Shown here: positions 26,543 to 35,000 of the stretch, piece after piece
Layout of the letters: each line of letters starts with the position of its first letter
Numbering within the stretch: position 1 is the first letter of the stretch
Origin: Nonomuraea solani
GTDB taxonomy: Bacteria > Actinomycetota > Actinomycetes > Streptosporangiales > Streptosporangiaceae
Assembly (NCBI RefSeq): GCF_900108335.1
Contig: NZ_FNVT01000026.1
Span: 62,001 to 126,000, forward strand
Direction: 5' to 3'
Length of the DNA: 64,000 bases
Program-made: the position numbers and the translations under genes
Notes under the pieces: generated by a model
What the model was told of the DNA's origin: nothing
The model's input: the letters and a program-made list of their open reading frames with translations, nothing else
Databases searched by the model: none

Positions 26543-27247
26543 TCAGGCGGGGGTGGGCGTGTCGGCCACGTCAGCGCCGTTCCTGGCATCCGTGGTGGGT
26601 GTGGGCGGGTGGCTGGCCAGGTGGGTGGCGATCATGGCGGCGATGTCGGCGGGCGGGGTGTCGGCCGGGGCGACGGATTCCGGGCCGGGGTGGTCGGGGG
26701 TGGTGGGGTGGGTGCACAGGTAGGTCCACTCGATCATGAGCGGGGATGCGGGGGCGTGATCGGGGGTGGTGGGTAGGGGGATGGTCAGCTCGATGAGGTG
26801 GCCGTCGGGGGAGCGGTAGAGCTGATCGAACAGGTGGGTTCGGCGTACGCCCTGAAACCGGCGGTGGAGTCCGTGTTCGGCGAGGGCGCGGGTGTAGGGA
26901 ACCGTGAGGGGCATGCACGCGGCGATGTCGGCGCGGTCGTGGTAGATGTCGCCGAGGATGTCGGTCATGTGGGCGGCGATCACGTCGAAGTCGGGCTGTG
27001 CGTGCGGGTCGCATGCCGGGCAGGTGGGGCCGTCTGTGCCGGGGTCGCATGCGCGGCCGAGGGTGTACATCTCTTCGTAGGTGCAGATTTCGAGGAGGCT
27101 GCCGTCGTCGCCGTGTTCGGGGCGGACGATGACGGGTTGCACGTGGCCCTCGTTCCACATGATCGCCCATCCGGGGCCGTGGTTGGCCAGCGCGCGGGCG
27201 TGCCCGGGGCTGACCATGCGGCGGGCGGCGGTGGCGGTGCGTGTCAT
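26543..27247 (-). CDS. Element-type hypothetical protein
   Basis: A 234-aa protein from ATG 27247, eight bases behind GAAAGG; the longer frame is rejected. It contains a CPAC pair (GPTCPACDPHAQ) and an orderly alpha/beta pattern (GWAIMWNEGHVQPVIVRPEH, LLEICTYEEMYTLGRACDPG). The C-terminal 60 residues are Pro/Thr-rich. I do not recognise a family. Its codon use matches the surrounding element genes. Confidence 0.65.
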   Translation of the reverse strand: MTRTATAARRMVSPGHARALANHGPGWAIMWNEGHVQPVIVRPEHGDDGSLLEICTYEEMYTLGRACDPGTDGPTCPACDPHAQPDFDVIAAHMTDILGDIYHDRADIAACMPLTVPYTRALAEHGLHRRFQGVRRTHLFDQLYRSPDGHLIELTIPLPTTPDHAPASPLMIEWTYLCTHPTTPDHPGPESVAPADTPPADIAAMIATHLASHPPTPTTDARNGADVADTPTPA

Positions 27248-27662
27248 GCGTGTGCCTTTCGATTTCCCCCGGCGTGTTATTCCGGGGCCGTGTCCGGCGG
27301 CGTTTACCGCCTCATTCCATGGACGCTCGATCACGCAATGTTTGTCAACCGGAATGCACATTGACGTCGCAGATTCTTTCGCGCGGCATTCGGGCATTCG
27401 GGCATCGTTCGCCGTCGTCCGGTGAAATAGGTGAAGAGCTGGACGCGCGTCTAATGTCAAGCCGCTTCTATAAGCCTCTTGGAAGACATTTACGCAGGTC
27501 GGTGGTTGATTTGTTAGGGCAGCCTCTCCAGCCGTTGGGGTGACATAAAAAATGGCCCGGTCGACTTGCCGTCCGCGTTATGGGCGAGGGATGGTCGTGA
27601 CGCAAACGAAAAACACCGGCCCGGACGGGGGCCGGTGATGCGACCAGAAAGGGCGTCACGCA
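27248..27662. other. 415-bp intergenic region, lower GC
   Basis: The region lies between divergent genes and is clearly less GC-rich than its surroundings (for example the stretch around 27450-27560). It should hold both promoters. It contains a perfect 9-bp hairpin at 27614-27637 in the leader of the plus-strand gene. No gene is supported. Confidence 0.5.
27614..27637 (+). promoter_or_regulatory. Leader hairpin upstream of the 27663 gene
   Basis: CACCGGCCC, a 6-nt loop, then GGGCCGGTG: a perfect 9-bp stem ending 25 bases before the start codon. It could affect mRNA stability or translation. Confidence 0.45.
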
Positions 27663-28904
27663 ATGGCTATTCAAACCCCGGAAATGACCGTCACCGAAAC
27701 CATTCCCGCTGACGCGGAAACCGCCGCCGCCATTCCCGCCGACGCGCCCGTGACGGCCCCTGACGGCCCCGACGCCGCTGCCCCGGACACCGGCCCCGCC
27801 ACGGATGCGGACGGGCGTGTGGCGGCGGTGTGGGCCGCGCTGAACGCCGAGCCGGGCGGGTCGGCCACGGTGATCGGGGCGGCGGCCGGGCTGAGCCGGA
27901 TGGTCGCGGGCAAGATCCTCAACCAGTTCGAGACCGAGGGACGCGCCCGCCGTGAGCCGGGGGCGAACGACGGTCAGACGCGGGGCCGTGCGGCTGACCG
28001 GTGGTTCCCGATCACTGCTGACATCCCCGTGCCGACCGGCACCGCCGACGCCCCGGCTCCGGCTCCGGTTCCGGCCCCGGAGCCGGAGCCGTCGGAGGTC
28101 GCGCCCGCCGCGATCACCGCGCCGGACACGGAAACCCCGGACGCGGACATGGTGCCCGCCTCGGATGAGGAGGTGGTCCCGTCCGCCATCGTTTCGGCCG
28201 AGCCCGCCATGGCGGAGGAGCTGACCGGCGAGGCGGATCTGGCTGAGGAGCCGGGCGGCCAGCCGGAGGGGCTGAGCTGTGACGATACGGCTGGTCAGGA
28301 CTCAGAAGACGAACAGGGCGGCGAACACGACTCGGTTTCCGACGCCGACATGTCCGAGGTGGTGTCTGAGCCGGTGGCCGATGATCCGGCATGGGAGCGG
28401 GCGGGGGCGGACCTGACGGAACTGATCGAACTGTTCGGCGGGGTGCTCTCGGCAAAGGACGAGGGGAACGCCGTGATGGCGTTGGGGTACCTGGAAATGG
28501 CGATGACGAAGGTCGCCTCGGCGCACCGCAACGCCCGGGCGGTGCTGACCGGCACCACCGCCGCCCCGGCCCGCCCGGCGGCGGCCCGTCCGGGGACCGC
28601 AAGCGGAGCGGGTGCGGGGGACGGGGTCCGGCCGGGTGCGTTGCGGGACATGGTGCATGCGCATCTGCTTGAGTTTCCGGACAAGGACTTCACCCCGTAT
28701 GAGATCGGGCGGGCGCTGGACCGTTCGTCCGGTGCGGTGGCCAACGCCCTGGACCGGCTGATCAGCCTCGGTGATGCGGTACTGACGTGCGAGCGGCCCC
28801 GCCGCTTCGCCCTCGCCCCCACCGCCACCCCCGTCACGGTTCCGGCGCTCCCCGCCGACGCTGACGCCGAGAACCCTGTGGGGGCCGACACCCACGGCGA
28901 CTGA
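27663..28904 (+). CDS. Winged-helix-like protein of the element
   Basis: A 413-aa protein from ATG 27663 behind AGAAAGG. Residues 50-110 form a helix-turn-helix-like unit (AVWAALNAEPGGSATVIGAA, SRMVAGKILNQFETEGR). A Pro/Ala/Glu-rich acidic linker follows, then a region of about 60 helical residues (LTELIELFGGVLSAKDEGN). A second winged helix (LRDMVHAHLLEFPDKDFTPY, GAVANALDRLISLGDAVL) lies near residue 330. Two DNA-binding modules joined by a disordered linker suggest a regulator or partition-like factor. Similar genes sit beside DUF932 genes in actinomycete elements. Confidence 0.65.
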   Translation: MAIQTPEMTVTETIPADAETAAAIPADAPVTAPDGPDAAAPDTGPATDADGRVAAVWAALNAEPGGSATVIGAAAGLSRMVAGKILNQFETEGRARREPGANDGQTRGRAADRWFPITADIPVPTGTADAPAPAPVPAPEPEPSEVAPAAITAPDTETPDADMVPASDEEVVPSAIVSAEPAMAEELTGEADLAEEPGGQPEGLSCDDTAGQDSEDEQGGEHDSVSDADMSEVVSEPVADDPAWERAGADLTELIELFGGVLSAKDEGNAVMALGYLEMAMTKVASAHRNARAVLTGTTAAPARPAAARPGTASGAGAGDGVRPGALRDMVHAHLLEFPDKDFTPYEIGRALDRSSGAVANALDRLISLGDAVLTCERPRRFALAPTATPVTVPALPADADAENPVGADTHGD

Positions 28905-29105
28905 GCCGGGGTGCGGGCGGGCCGCCCCGACCGGCCCGCCCCACCCGTGGCCTCGGCCCCGCGCCGCGCTGCGACACCCCCTGATCACCGGCCCGTCCGG
29001 CACCCGCCACGGCGGGACCGGACCCCACCACACCCCATCGCGTCTGTTTCGCCTGCCCGCACATCACCACCACGCATCAGCACCACACGTCAGAAAGGTC
29101 CTGTC

Positions 29106-30110
29106 ATGGCTCACGAGATCGAGATGTTCGCCAATGGTTCGGCCGGGTTCGCCGCCGCCGGTAAGCCGGGCTGGCACGGGCTCGGCTATACCGCGCCCGG
29201 TCCGATGACCGCCGAGGACCTGCTGTCGAACGCGCAGCTGGCCGGGTGGAATGTGCGGAAGGTGCCGGTCGGCCAGGTAACCGACCCGGTCACCGGTCTG
29301 CCGGTCGTCACGGACGAGGACTTCCTGGTGGTACGCACCAACCCGATCACCGGGGCACCAGAACGGCTCGGCCGGGTCGGCCGGGACTACCAGGTCCTGC
29401 AGAACGAGGACGTGACCGGGTTCCTGCAGACGCTGGTGGATGAGTCCGGGGCGATCTTCGACACCGGCGGGTCGCTGAACAGCGGACGCCGGGTGTTCGT
29501 CACGATGCGGCTGCCCGAGCCGCTCATGGTCGGCGGGTTCGATCAGGTCGACCTGTATCTAGCGGCGTTTTCGCGGCATGACGGGTGGGGGTCGTTCGTC
29601 ACCGTCGCGACGCCGGTGCGGGTGGTGTGTGCGAACACGGAACGGGCTGCGTTGGCCAATCACGCCTCGAAGTTCACCGTCCGGCACACGGGCAACGTTG
29701 CCGGGCGCATCGCCGAGGCGCGTGAGGCGCTGAAGCTGACCTGGAAGCACGGCGAAGCGTTTGCGGCCGAGGCGGAGAAGCTGCTCGCGGTGCCGATGGA
29801 GGTGAAGGAGTTCCGGCAGTTCGCCAACCGGCTGCACCCCCTCCCGGCCGACGCCAAGGAACTCGCGAAGCGCAATCACGACCTGGCGATGCGGGAGCTG
29901 GAGTACCTGTTCACCACCGCGCCGACGCAGGAGCCGATCCGGAACACGCGGTGGGCGGCGTACAACGCGGTGACCGAGCGGCTGGACCACAAGAGCCCGG
30001 TGTTCGGCAGCCGCGACGTGGCGACCGTGCGGGCGGAGCGGGCCCTGCTCGACGATCACGACAACGCCAAGCTCAAGGCGCGCGCGTTCCGGCTCCTGAC
30101 CACCGCGTAA
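29106..30110 (+). CDS. DUF932 phage/plasmid-like protein
   Basis: A 334-aa protein from ATG 29106 behind GAAAGG. It shows the hallmarks of the DUF932/TIGR03299 family: PGWHGLGYTAPGPMT at the N-terminus, GRDYQVLQNEDVTGFLQTLV, and VRVVCANTERAALA. The family is common on conjugative plasmids and phages. Its biochemical role is not established; an anti-restriction or replication-support role has been suggested. The length is normal. A hairpin follows the stop. Confidence 0.85.
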   Translation: MAHEIEMFANGSAGFAAAGKPGWHGLGYTAPGPMTAEDLLSNAQLAGWNVRKVPVGQVTDPVTGLPVVTDEDFLVVRTNPITGAPERLGRVGRDYQVLQNEDVTGFLQTLVDESGAIFDTGGSLNSGRRVFVTMRLPEPLMVGGFDQVDLYLAAFSRHDGWGSFVTVATPVRVVCANTERAALANHASKFTVRHTGNVAGRIAEAREALKLTWKHGEAFAAEAEKLLAVPMEVKEFRQFANRLHPLPADAKELAKRNHDLAMRELEYLFTTAPTQEPIRNTRWAAYNAVTERLDHKSPVFGSRDVATVRAERALLDDHDNAKLKARAFRLLTTA

Positions 30111-30136
30111 CTCACCGTCCCCATAGCCCGGCGTCC

Positions 30137-30163
30137 GGTACGGCCCCGGCAGGGGCCGGTACC
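30137..30163 (+). terminator. Hairpin after the DUF932 gene
   Basis: GGTAC-GGCCCC pairs with GGGGCCGGTACC (one bulged base) around GGCA, 27 bp past the stop codon. Confidence 0.55.
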
Positions 30164-30358
30164 GGGCACCACGGCGCTACCCGGCAGCGTGCCGGAACCC
30201 GCTCCCAGAACCGGGCCGACGGCCACACCGGCCCCGCCTCGACACCGGATGCGCCCGGGGGGAGGGCAGCCGGTCGGTGCCTGACCCCGGGGGGCACCCG
30301 TGATCGGCCGAAACCCCACCCCACCAACCATCACCAACCGTCACCGAAGGAGATCCTC

Positions 30359-30817
30359 ATGGGACGACTCGAAGACCAGGCCGTCCGCCACGCTAACACC
30401 GCCCGCTGGGAACTCAGCGAGGCGCTCAACCGCATCGCGTTCCTCGATGAGGAGGGCACGTTGCACGACAAGGACTTGGCCCGGATCGCCTACGCCTACC
30501 AGCGGTTGTCGTGGTGGCAGCAGGTCACCGACCTCACCCACGGCCGCGAGGACACGGTGGACGGCGGCACCGCCGTGCTGACCGTGCGGCGGCGGGCCCA
30601 GGAGGTGCTGATCAACTCCCGCCCGGTGAGCAACGGCGGCCTGTTCGCCCTGGCGATGGCCGAGTCCCGCCGGGGCGGCGCGCGTGCCTTCCTGGACGCG
30701 ACCGACAAGCTCGCCGAAGCGCTGGCCCTGCCCGTCGATCAGGAAGCCTGTCCGGCCGACATCGGCACCCTGGAGGCCGCGACCGTGCGGGACTGCGCGA
30801 ATGGGCACCGGCCGTGA
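30359..30817 (+). CDS. Element-type hypothetical protein
   Basis: A 152-aa protein from ATG 30359, behind a strong AAGGAGA site. It is helical throughout (AVRHANTARWELSEALNRIA, LAMAESRRGGARAFLDATDK), without a motif I recognise. Its stop overlaps the next gene's GTG (GTGA), so the two are coupled. It begins a run of six small genes of the conjugative element. Confidence 0.7.
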   Translation: MGRLEDQAVRHANTARWELSEALNRIAFLDEEGTLHDKDLARIAYAYQRLSWWQQVTDLTHGREDTVDGGTAVLTVRRRAQEVLINSRPVSNGGLFALAMAESRRGGARAFLDATDKLAEALALPVDQEACPADIGTLEAATVRDCANGHRP

Positions 30818-31062
30818 CGAGGCGCGTGGGTGGTTCCCGGTTTGAGTTGATGGGCTGGGAGTGGGACCCCGTTCATGCGAGGTTCTTGGCCGCCACCCAG
30901 CAGCCTGCCCGGCTCGCCGATGCCCGCTGGGCAGTGCTGGCCTTTCTTCTCCCGATCACGAACGCAGGAGAAGGCCGAGGCGAAGCCGATCGTGCGGGCG
31001 GCGCCGCCGACCGCCTCTGGTGGGGTCGGACTCGTGCTCACGCAGGGCGGGGTGGCCGTTGA
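30814..31062 (+). CDS. Small hypothetical protein with an MGWEWD motif
   Basis: An 82-aa protein starting at GTG 30814, overlapping the upstream stop. The segment RFELMGWEWDPVHARFLAAT resembles EFFQMLGWRWDITEAKRITQ in the gene at 32397, so the two share an N-terminal motif. The C-terminus is Gly/Arg-rich. The function is unknown. The 178 bp downstream hold nothing I can support. Confidence 0.55.
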   Translation: MTRRVGGSRFELMGWEWDPVHARFLAATQQPARLADARWAVLAFLLPITNAGEGRGEADRAGGAADRLWWGRTRAHAGRGGR

Positions 31063-31240
31063 TCGCGGTTCCCATCCCCGGCGCGGCCGTCACCCGCCGC
31101 CCACCGTTCAGCCTGCCCGGCCACGCCTTCTCGGCCAGGGCTGGGCGAACCTTCGAGCCGCCAGCCGGGCGGCCATTCCATGACCCTCCACCCTCTCAAT
31201 TCTCACCGATCCCTATCACCCGAGGAAAGGACCACACGCG

Positions 31241-31822
31241 ATGGAGCACCCCCACCAGCCCGACCCTCAGCCCCCGTCCCCGCCCGGGGGACCGGGCAGC
31301 ATCATCCCCGCGCGGGACATCGGTGCCGACCAGGCCGGGCAGGAGCGGCGCTTGGTCGATCATCTGACCGCCGAGAAGATCACCGCCGTCCGGCACGCCT
31401 TCTACACGGCGGCAGCAAAGGCGATCTTCGCCTTGCAGAACGGGCAACGGCTGTCCAGCGAGCAACTGTTCGTCACCGTCCACGCTCAGGCGGCGCGCGC
31501 CTGGTGGGACCGGGTGGATGAGGAGATCACGGGCAAGCGGCTGACCTGCGATCACGCCCTACGGCGAATGCGCTCCTGGGCCCGCCATTACCTCACCGGG
31601 GAACCTCCGGCCGCCCGGCCGGGCACGTTGTTCGATCACGCCCTCGCCCACGCCGCGCGCATCGCCGCGCGTGACTTCCTCACCGACAGCGGCCACCTGC
31701 TCACCCAGCACCTCATCAACCAGGCAGCCACAACCACCCCGGCCACGGCCGCACCGGTGGACCACGACCACCCCGGGCTGGTCACCCCCGCCCCGCCCGC
31801 CTCAACGGTGGCGGGGCCATGA
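31241..31822 (+). CDS. Element hypothetical protein, paralogue of the next gene
   Basis: A 193-aa protein. A Pro-rich head is followed by a helical core with LSSEQLFVTVHAQAARAWWD and MRSWARHYLTGEPP. The neighbour at 31891 has the corresponding LTAEQIFDTLRAQTVCTWWR and VSWITPYLDDPTPP. The two are diverged tandem duplicates. The function is unknown. The C-terminal 30 residues are Thr/Ala/Pro-rich. Confidence 0.7.
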   Translation: MEHPHQPDPQPPSPPGGPGSIIPARDIGADQAGQERRLVDHLTAEKITAVRHAFYTAAAKAIFALQNGQRLSSEQLFVTVHAQAARAWWDRVDEEITGKRLTCDHALRRMRSWARHYLTGEPPAARPGTLFDHALAHAARIAARDFLTDSGHLLTQHLINQAATTTPATAAPVDHDHPGLVTPAPPASTVAGP

Positions 31823-31890
31823 CCGGCCAGCCGACCCGGCCAGCGCATCCCGGCGCTGGCGACATCCCCCGAAGGAAGGACAGCCCTGTC

Positions 31891-32400
31891 ATGAACAACG
31901 CCCAGCGGCATCCCGCCACCGGCGCACCACCCGCACAGGTCCCGGCCGCACTACAGGCGATCACCGAGCAGGCCCGGCAAACCTGGCAGCGTCACCTCGA
32001 CGACATCGTCCGGCGACTGGGCCGGGGCGAGCGGCTGACTGCCGAGCAGATCTTCGACACGCTGCGCGCGCAGACCGTGTGCACGTGGTGGCGGCTGCTG
32101 GTCCGGCACCTCGAGTACGCCGATGGCGGAGGGTTGCGTCCGGCTCAGGCCGTGGCCAGGTTCGTCTCCTGGATCACGCCCTACCTCGACGACCCCACCC
32201 CACCGGAGTCCAGCCGGGCCGCACACGCGGGCGGGCAGGACGGCGAACTCGAGCCCGCGTTGGCCCACCTCGACCACAGCCTCGCGCTCATCCGGCAAGG
32301 CGCCGCCCGCACCTTCCTCGCCCAGGCCGAGACACTCGTGCCGGCCTCCATCACGAAGCAGTCACCGAGCGCTTCGGCCGGGCAGGAGGCCACGGCATGA
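31891..32400 (+). CDS. Element hypothetical protein, paralogue of the previous gene
   Basis: A 169-aa protein from ATG 31891 behind GAAGGAAGGA. An in-frame ATG at 31819, overlapping the upstream stop, would add 24 Pro-rich residues and is less likely. The core LTAEQIFDTLRAQTVCTWWR matches the upstream paralogue. Its stop overlaps the ATG of the ParB-like gene (ATGA). The function is unknown. Confidence 0.68.
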   Translation: MNNAQRHPATGAPPAQVPAALQAITEQARQTWQRHLDDIVRRLGRGERLTAEQIFDTLRAQTVCTWWRLLVRHLEYADGGGLRPAQAVARFVSWITPYLDDPTPPESSRAAHAGGQDGELEPALAHLDHSLALIRQGAARTFLAQAETLVPASITKQSPSASAGQEATA

Positions 32401-32885
32401 CCCGCCGCCGCACCGTCACCGGCGAGCCCCGGTTTCCCTTCCCGGCGTCTCCGCTTCTGGACGGGCCGGAGCCCGGGCGGACGGACAGCTCGCGGGTGGA
32501 GTTCTTCCAGATGCTCGGCTGGCGCTGGGATATCACCGAGGCCAAGAGGATCACTCAGGGCCGGGCCCCGGATGGGTGGATCGTGCCCGAGCGGTGGGCG
32601 GCCATGATCCAGCTGATCGCCATCGACGCCGAGCACGCATACCGGGTGGATCTGTCCGAGCCGTTGATCATGGCCAGGGTCCCGAACGGCGGCATGCTGA
32701 TCATCGACGGCTGGCACCGCCTGTGCAAAGCCGTGGCCCTCGGGGTTGCGGAGCTGTCCGCCGTGATCCTCACCGAAGAGGAGGAGCTCGCCTGCCGGAT
32801 CTTCGACGGCCAAGAGGACGACGACAAGGAGGAGACGGAGGAAGAGGGCGACATGCCGGACGAGGACATGTTCGGTAGCGCCTGA
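32397..32885 (+). CDS. ParB-like fold hypothetical protein
   Basis: A 162-aa protein starting at ATG 32397 and overlapping the upstream stop. After the shared FFQMLGWRWD motif it has a ParB/sulfiredoxin-type pattern: EPLIMARVPNGGMLIIDGWH followed by RLCKAVALGVAELSAVIL. In ParB relatives the Asp-Gly-x-His-Arg segment binds nucleotide. The very acidic tail (EEDDDK..EETEEEG) resembles DNA-mimic or regulatory tails. It is the last gene before a convergent terminator. Confidence 0.6.
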   Translation: MTRRRTVTGEPRFPFPASPLLDGPEPGRTDSSRVEFFQMLGWRWDITEAKRITQGRAPDGWIVPERWAAMIQLIAIDAEHAYRVDLSEPLIMARVPNGGMLIIDGWHRLCKAVALGVAELSAVILTEEEELACRIFDGQEDDDKEETEEEGDMPDEDMFGSA

Positions 32886-32900
32886 TCCGGTGGCGTAGGG

Positions 32901-32947
32901 GGTGCGCCCCGTCCAGCACAGAGAAAGTGCGCTGGCCGGGGCACACC
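32901..32947. terminator. Bidirectional terminator between convergent genes
   Basis: Arms of 17 bases (GGTGCGCCCCGTCCAGC and GCTGGCCGGGGCACACC) pair at 15 positions around a 13-nt loop. It sits in the 87 bp between the ends of the 32397 gene and the minus-strand gene. Confidence 0.7.
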
Positions 32948-32972
32948 TCCTCTGCCACCGGGTCTCATGACG

Positions 32973-33695
32973 TTAGCGGCTTAGCTGTCCCCCATACACA
33001 TAGGTGCCCGCCTTGATCTGCGCGATGATCTTCTTCACGTCTTTAGGTGGGCCCAACGGCGGGCTGGTGGCGGGGGCCGGTCCGAGCGGGCTGAGGTGGG
33101 GGGCGGGCTTGTTCGCCTCGGGCTTGGGCTTGATCCTGTTGACGAGGGGGCCGCCGCCGTCGGGGGCGTCTGCTGGGCTCGGGTAGAGGGTGTGGCCGAT
33201 GAGCCGCAGCACGGACTCGATGGGCCGCAGGTAGTCGAGCAGGCTGGTCTCGTCGTCGTCGGACAGGGTGGGGTCGTGGGGCCGGTTGCGGTTGCGCAGC
33301 TCGACCTGTCCGGCCTTGGCGAGGTGGTCGTAGAGGCGTCCCTCGAGCCATCCGGCTTCGCTGCTGTTCAACGTTTCGTCGTCGTTGGATTCGTAGCGGA
33401 TGAGCAGGGCCCGGTACCAGTGGGCGCGGTCTTTGAGCTGTTGCAGGACGCGGTGGCGCAGTCCGGGGGTGGTGGCTTTGCCGACGTAGGCGCCCCACCG
33501 GCCGTCGCGGTTGGGCCGGTCGAGCAGGAGGTAGGCGCCGGGCACGTTCCAGCCTCGTTCGAGGCGGTTGGCGTGGTCGCGGTCGAGCAGGAGCATGCCG
33601 GCGACTTTGTGCTTGGCTCGGATTTTCATCGGGTTGTTCAGGTCGTCGGAGAGGCTGACGACAAGCTGGGACGGGGCGAACCGCATCGCGCACAC
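32973..33695 (-). CDS. GIY-YIG-like nuclease domain protein
   Basis: About 240 aa from GTG 33695, nine bases behind AAAGGA (ATG 33686 is also possible; a longer frame to 33794 is less likely). Residues 40-150 show a GIY-YIG-type core: GAYLLLDRPN...WGAYVGKATT, a basic helix with LRHRVLQQLKD, then a conserved Glu in EAGWLEGRLYDHL. The C-terminal 80 residues are Pro-rich with a final basic helix. Such domains nick or cut DNA. Within a conjugative element it could process DNA, but its role is unproven. Confidence 0.6.
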   Translation of the reverse strand: MCAMRFAPSQLVVSLSDDLNNPMKIRAKHKVAGMLLLDRDHANRLERGWNVPGAYLLLDRPNRDGRWGAYVGKATTPGLRHRVLQQLKDRAHWYRALLIRYESNDDETLNSSEAGWLEGRLYDHLAKAGQVELRNRNRPHDPTLSDDDETSLLDYLRPIESVLRLIGHTLYPSPADAPDGGGPLVNRIKPKPEANKPAPHLSPLGPAPATSPPLGPPKDVKKIIAQIKAGTYVYGGQLSR

Positions 33696-34004
33696 GGGGG
33701 TGTTCCTTTGACTGGCGCTGCCGAAGGTTTCCCGGAAAGTATCGGTCACATCGCTCTGTGTGACCACGAGTTTCGGGAGAAACGTGCAGCTCACCCGCCG
33801 ATGCTGTTGCGGCCCCGGGTTGGGGCACCATGTCGCTGGCCTGCCGTGGCCATGGCTCGGGGGTGTGGGCGGGCCCGTTCGCGGCCCATGATGGCCGTAT
33901 GGCGGCCGGTAGGGGCGGGGCCGTCCGGTGTCATGACATCGGGGCTGTCCGGGGCCGTCCGGTGCCGTGGCGCGGCGGCCCGGGGCTGTTGCTGTGGCGT
34001 CCGG
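33696..34004. other. 309-bp intergenic region
   Basis: The region lies between the GIY-YIG-like gene start and the end of the secretion operon. It holds the probable promoter of the GIY-YIG-like gene with an inverted repeat (33744-33765). The rest is tandem-like G/C-rich sequence (GGGGCCGTCCGGTG repeated near 33920 and 33950) with no gene. Confidence 0.5.
33744..33765 (-). promoter_or_regulatory. Inverted repeat upstream of the GIY-YIG-like gene
   Basis: GGTCACA, 8 bases, TGTGACC: perfect 7-bp arms about 50 bp upstream of the GTG start. The geometry fits an HTH-dimer operator. Confidence 0.45.
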
Positions 34005-35000
34005 TCAGCGTGGGTCGGGTCGGCCGGTGGCGGGCTGGCCAGCGGTGGGGTGGGCGATGGGGCGGGTGAAGCTGATCAGGTTTCCGCGCCGGTAGGGGCC
34101 TATCTGGACGACGGTGTGCCGGTTGGGTGCGTGGATCATCTGTCCGTCGCCGATGACGAGGCCGACGTGTCCGGGGCCGTCTGCTTCCATGCGGAAGAAG
34201 ACGAGATCGCCGGGCTGTTCCTGACCGGCTGGGATGGGTGGCCCGTGCCGCCATTGGTCGGCGGCGACGCGGGGGATCGAGATTGCGGCGGCTTGGTAGG
34301 CGCGCATGGTCAGCCCGGAGCAGTCGAAAGCGTCAGGCCCTTCGGCTCCCCACACATACCTTTTGCCGAGTTGAGCATGCGCGTACGCGAGTACGGCGGC
34401 GATGCGCTCACCGGGGATGAGCGGGACGCAGGTCCCGGAGAAGGCGTCAACGGTGCGTTGGGCGAGGGCCTCCCACCGGGCGTAGGCGTCGGGGTGGCCG
34501 GAGCGCTGGACGGCTTGCGCGGCCTTGGTAAGTGCGAGCCGTTCCCAGCGTCGCACTTTGACCAGGCGCTGGTAGAAGGTGATGGTGGCGTGGCGGGGGT
34601 CGAGGACCTGCTCGGATGTTCCCCAGCCCTGCGAGGGGCGCTGCTGAAACAAGCCCAGGCTGTCGAGGTGGCCGTAGTGCACATTGCGTAGCTGGGATTC
34701 TTGCAGGGCGGTGGCGACCGCGATGACGCCTGCCCGCGCGGGCAGGCCGCGCTCCATGGCGACCTGGATGATGAGGGCAGCGTTGGCCTGCTGCTCGACG
34801 TCCAAGGTCAGCGTGGAGGCCACGCCGGTCGATGGACCGGCCGCGACCGGCCCGCCCGTCGTGCTGCTCGTCGTCGCGGGTGTGATCGCGCAGGCCAGGC
34901 CACCGGGTGTGCCGGAGCCGGTGAGGATGCTGGTGGGGGCTGCGATGAACGCGCAGATGATGAGCAGCAGCAGGGCGGCGCCGGCCGCGATGGCCTTCAC
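34005..35000 (-). CDS. NlpC/P60 cell-wall hydrolase with lysozyme-like domain
   Basis: A 331-aa protein whose GTG start (35000) overlaps the preceding stop (GTGA). It has an N-terminal membrane anchor (AAGAALLLLIICAFIAAPTS). A lytic-transglycosylase-like region follows (AVATALQESQLRNVHYG...SLGLFQQRPSQGWG). The C-terminal NlpC/P60 domain has Cys in FDCSGLTMRAYQ and His in GHVGLVIGDGQM. This is the peptidoglycan remodeller of Gram-positive type IV secretion systems (VirB1-like), opening the wall for the mating channel. It is the last gene of the transfer operon. Confidence 0.88.
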   Translation of the reverse strand: MKAIAAGAALLLLIICAFIAAPTSILTGSGTPGGLACAITPATTSSTTGGPVAAGPSTGVASTLTLDVEQQANAALIIQVAMERGLPARAGVIAVATALQESQLRNVHYGHLDSLGLFQQRPSQGWGTSEQVLDPRHATITFYQRLVKVRRWERLALTKAAQAVQRSGHPDAYARWEALAQRTVDAFSGTCVPLIPGERIAAVLAYAHAQLGKRYVWGAEGPDAFDCSGLTMRAYQAAAISIPRVAADQWRHGPPIPAGQEQPGDLVFFRMEADGPGHVGLVIGDGQMIHAPNRHTVVQIGPYRRGNLISFTRPIAHPTAGQPATGRPDPR

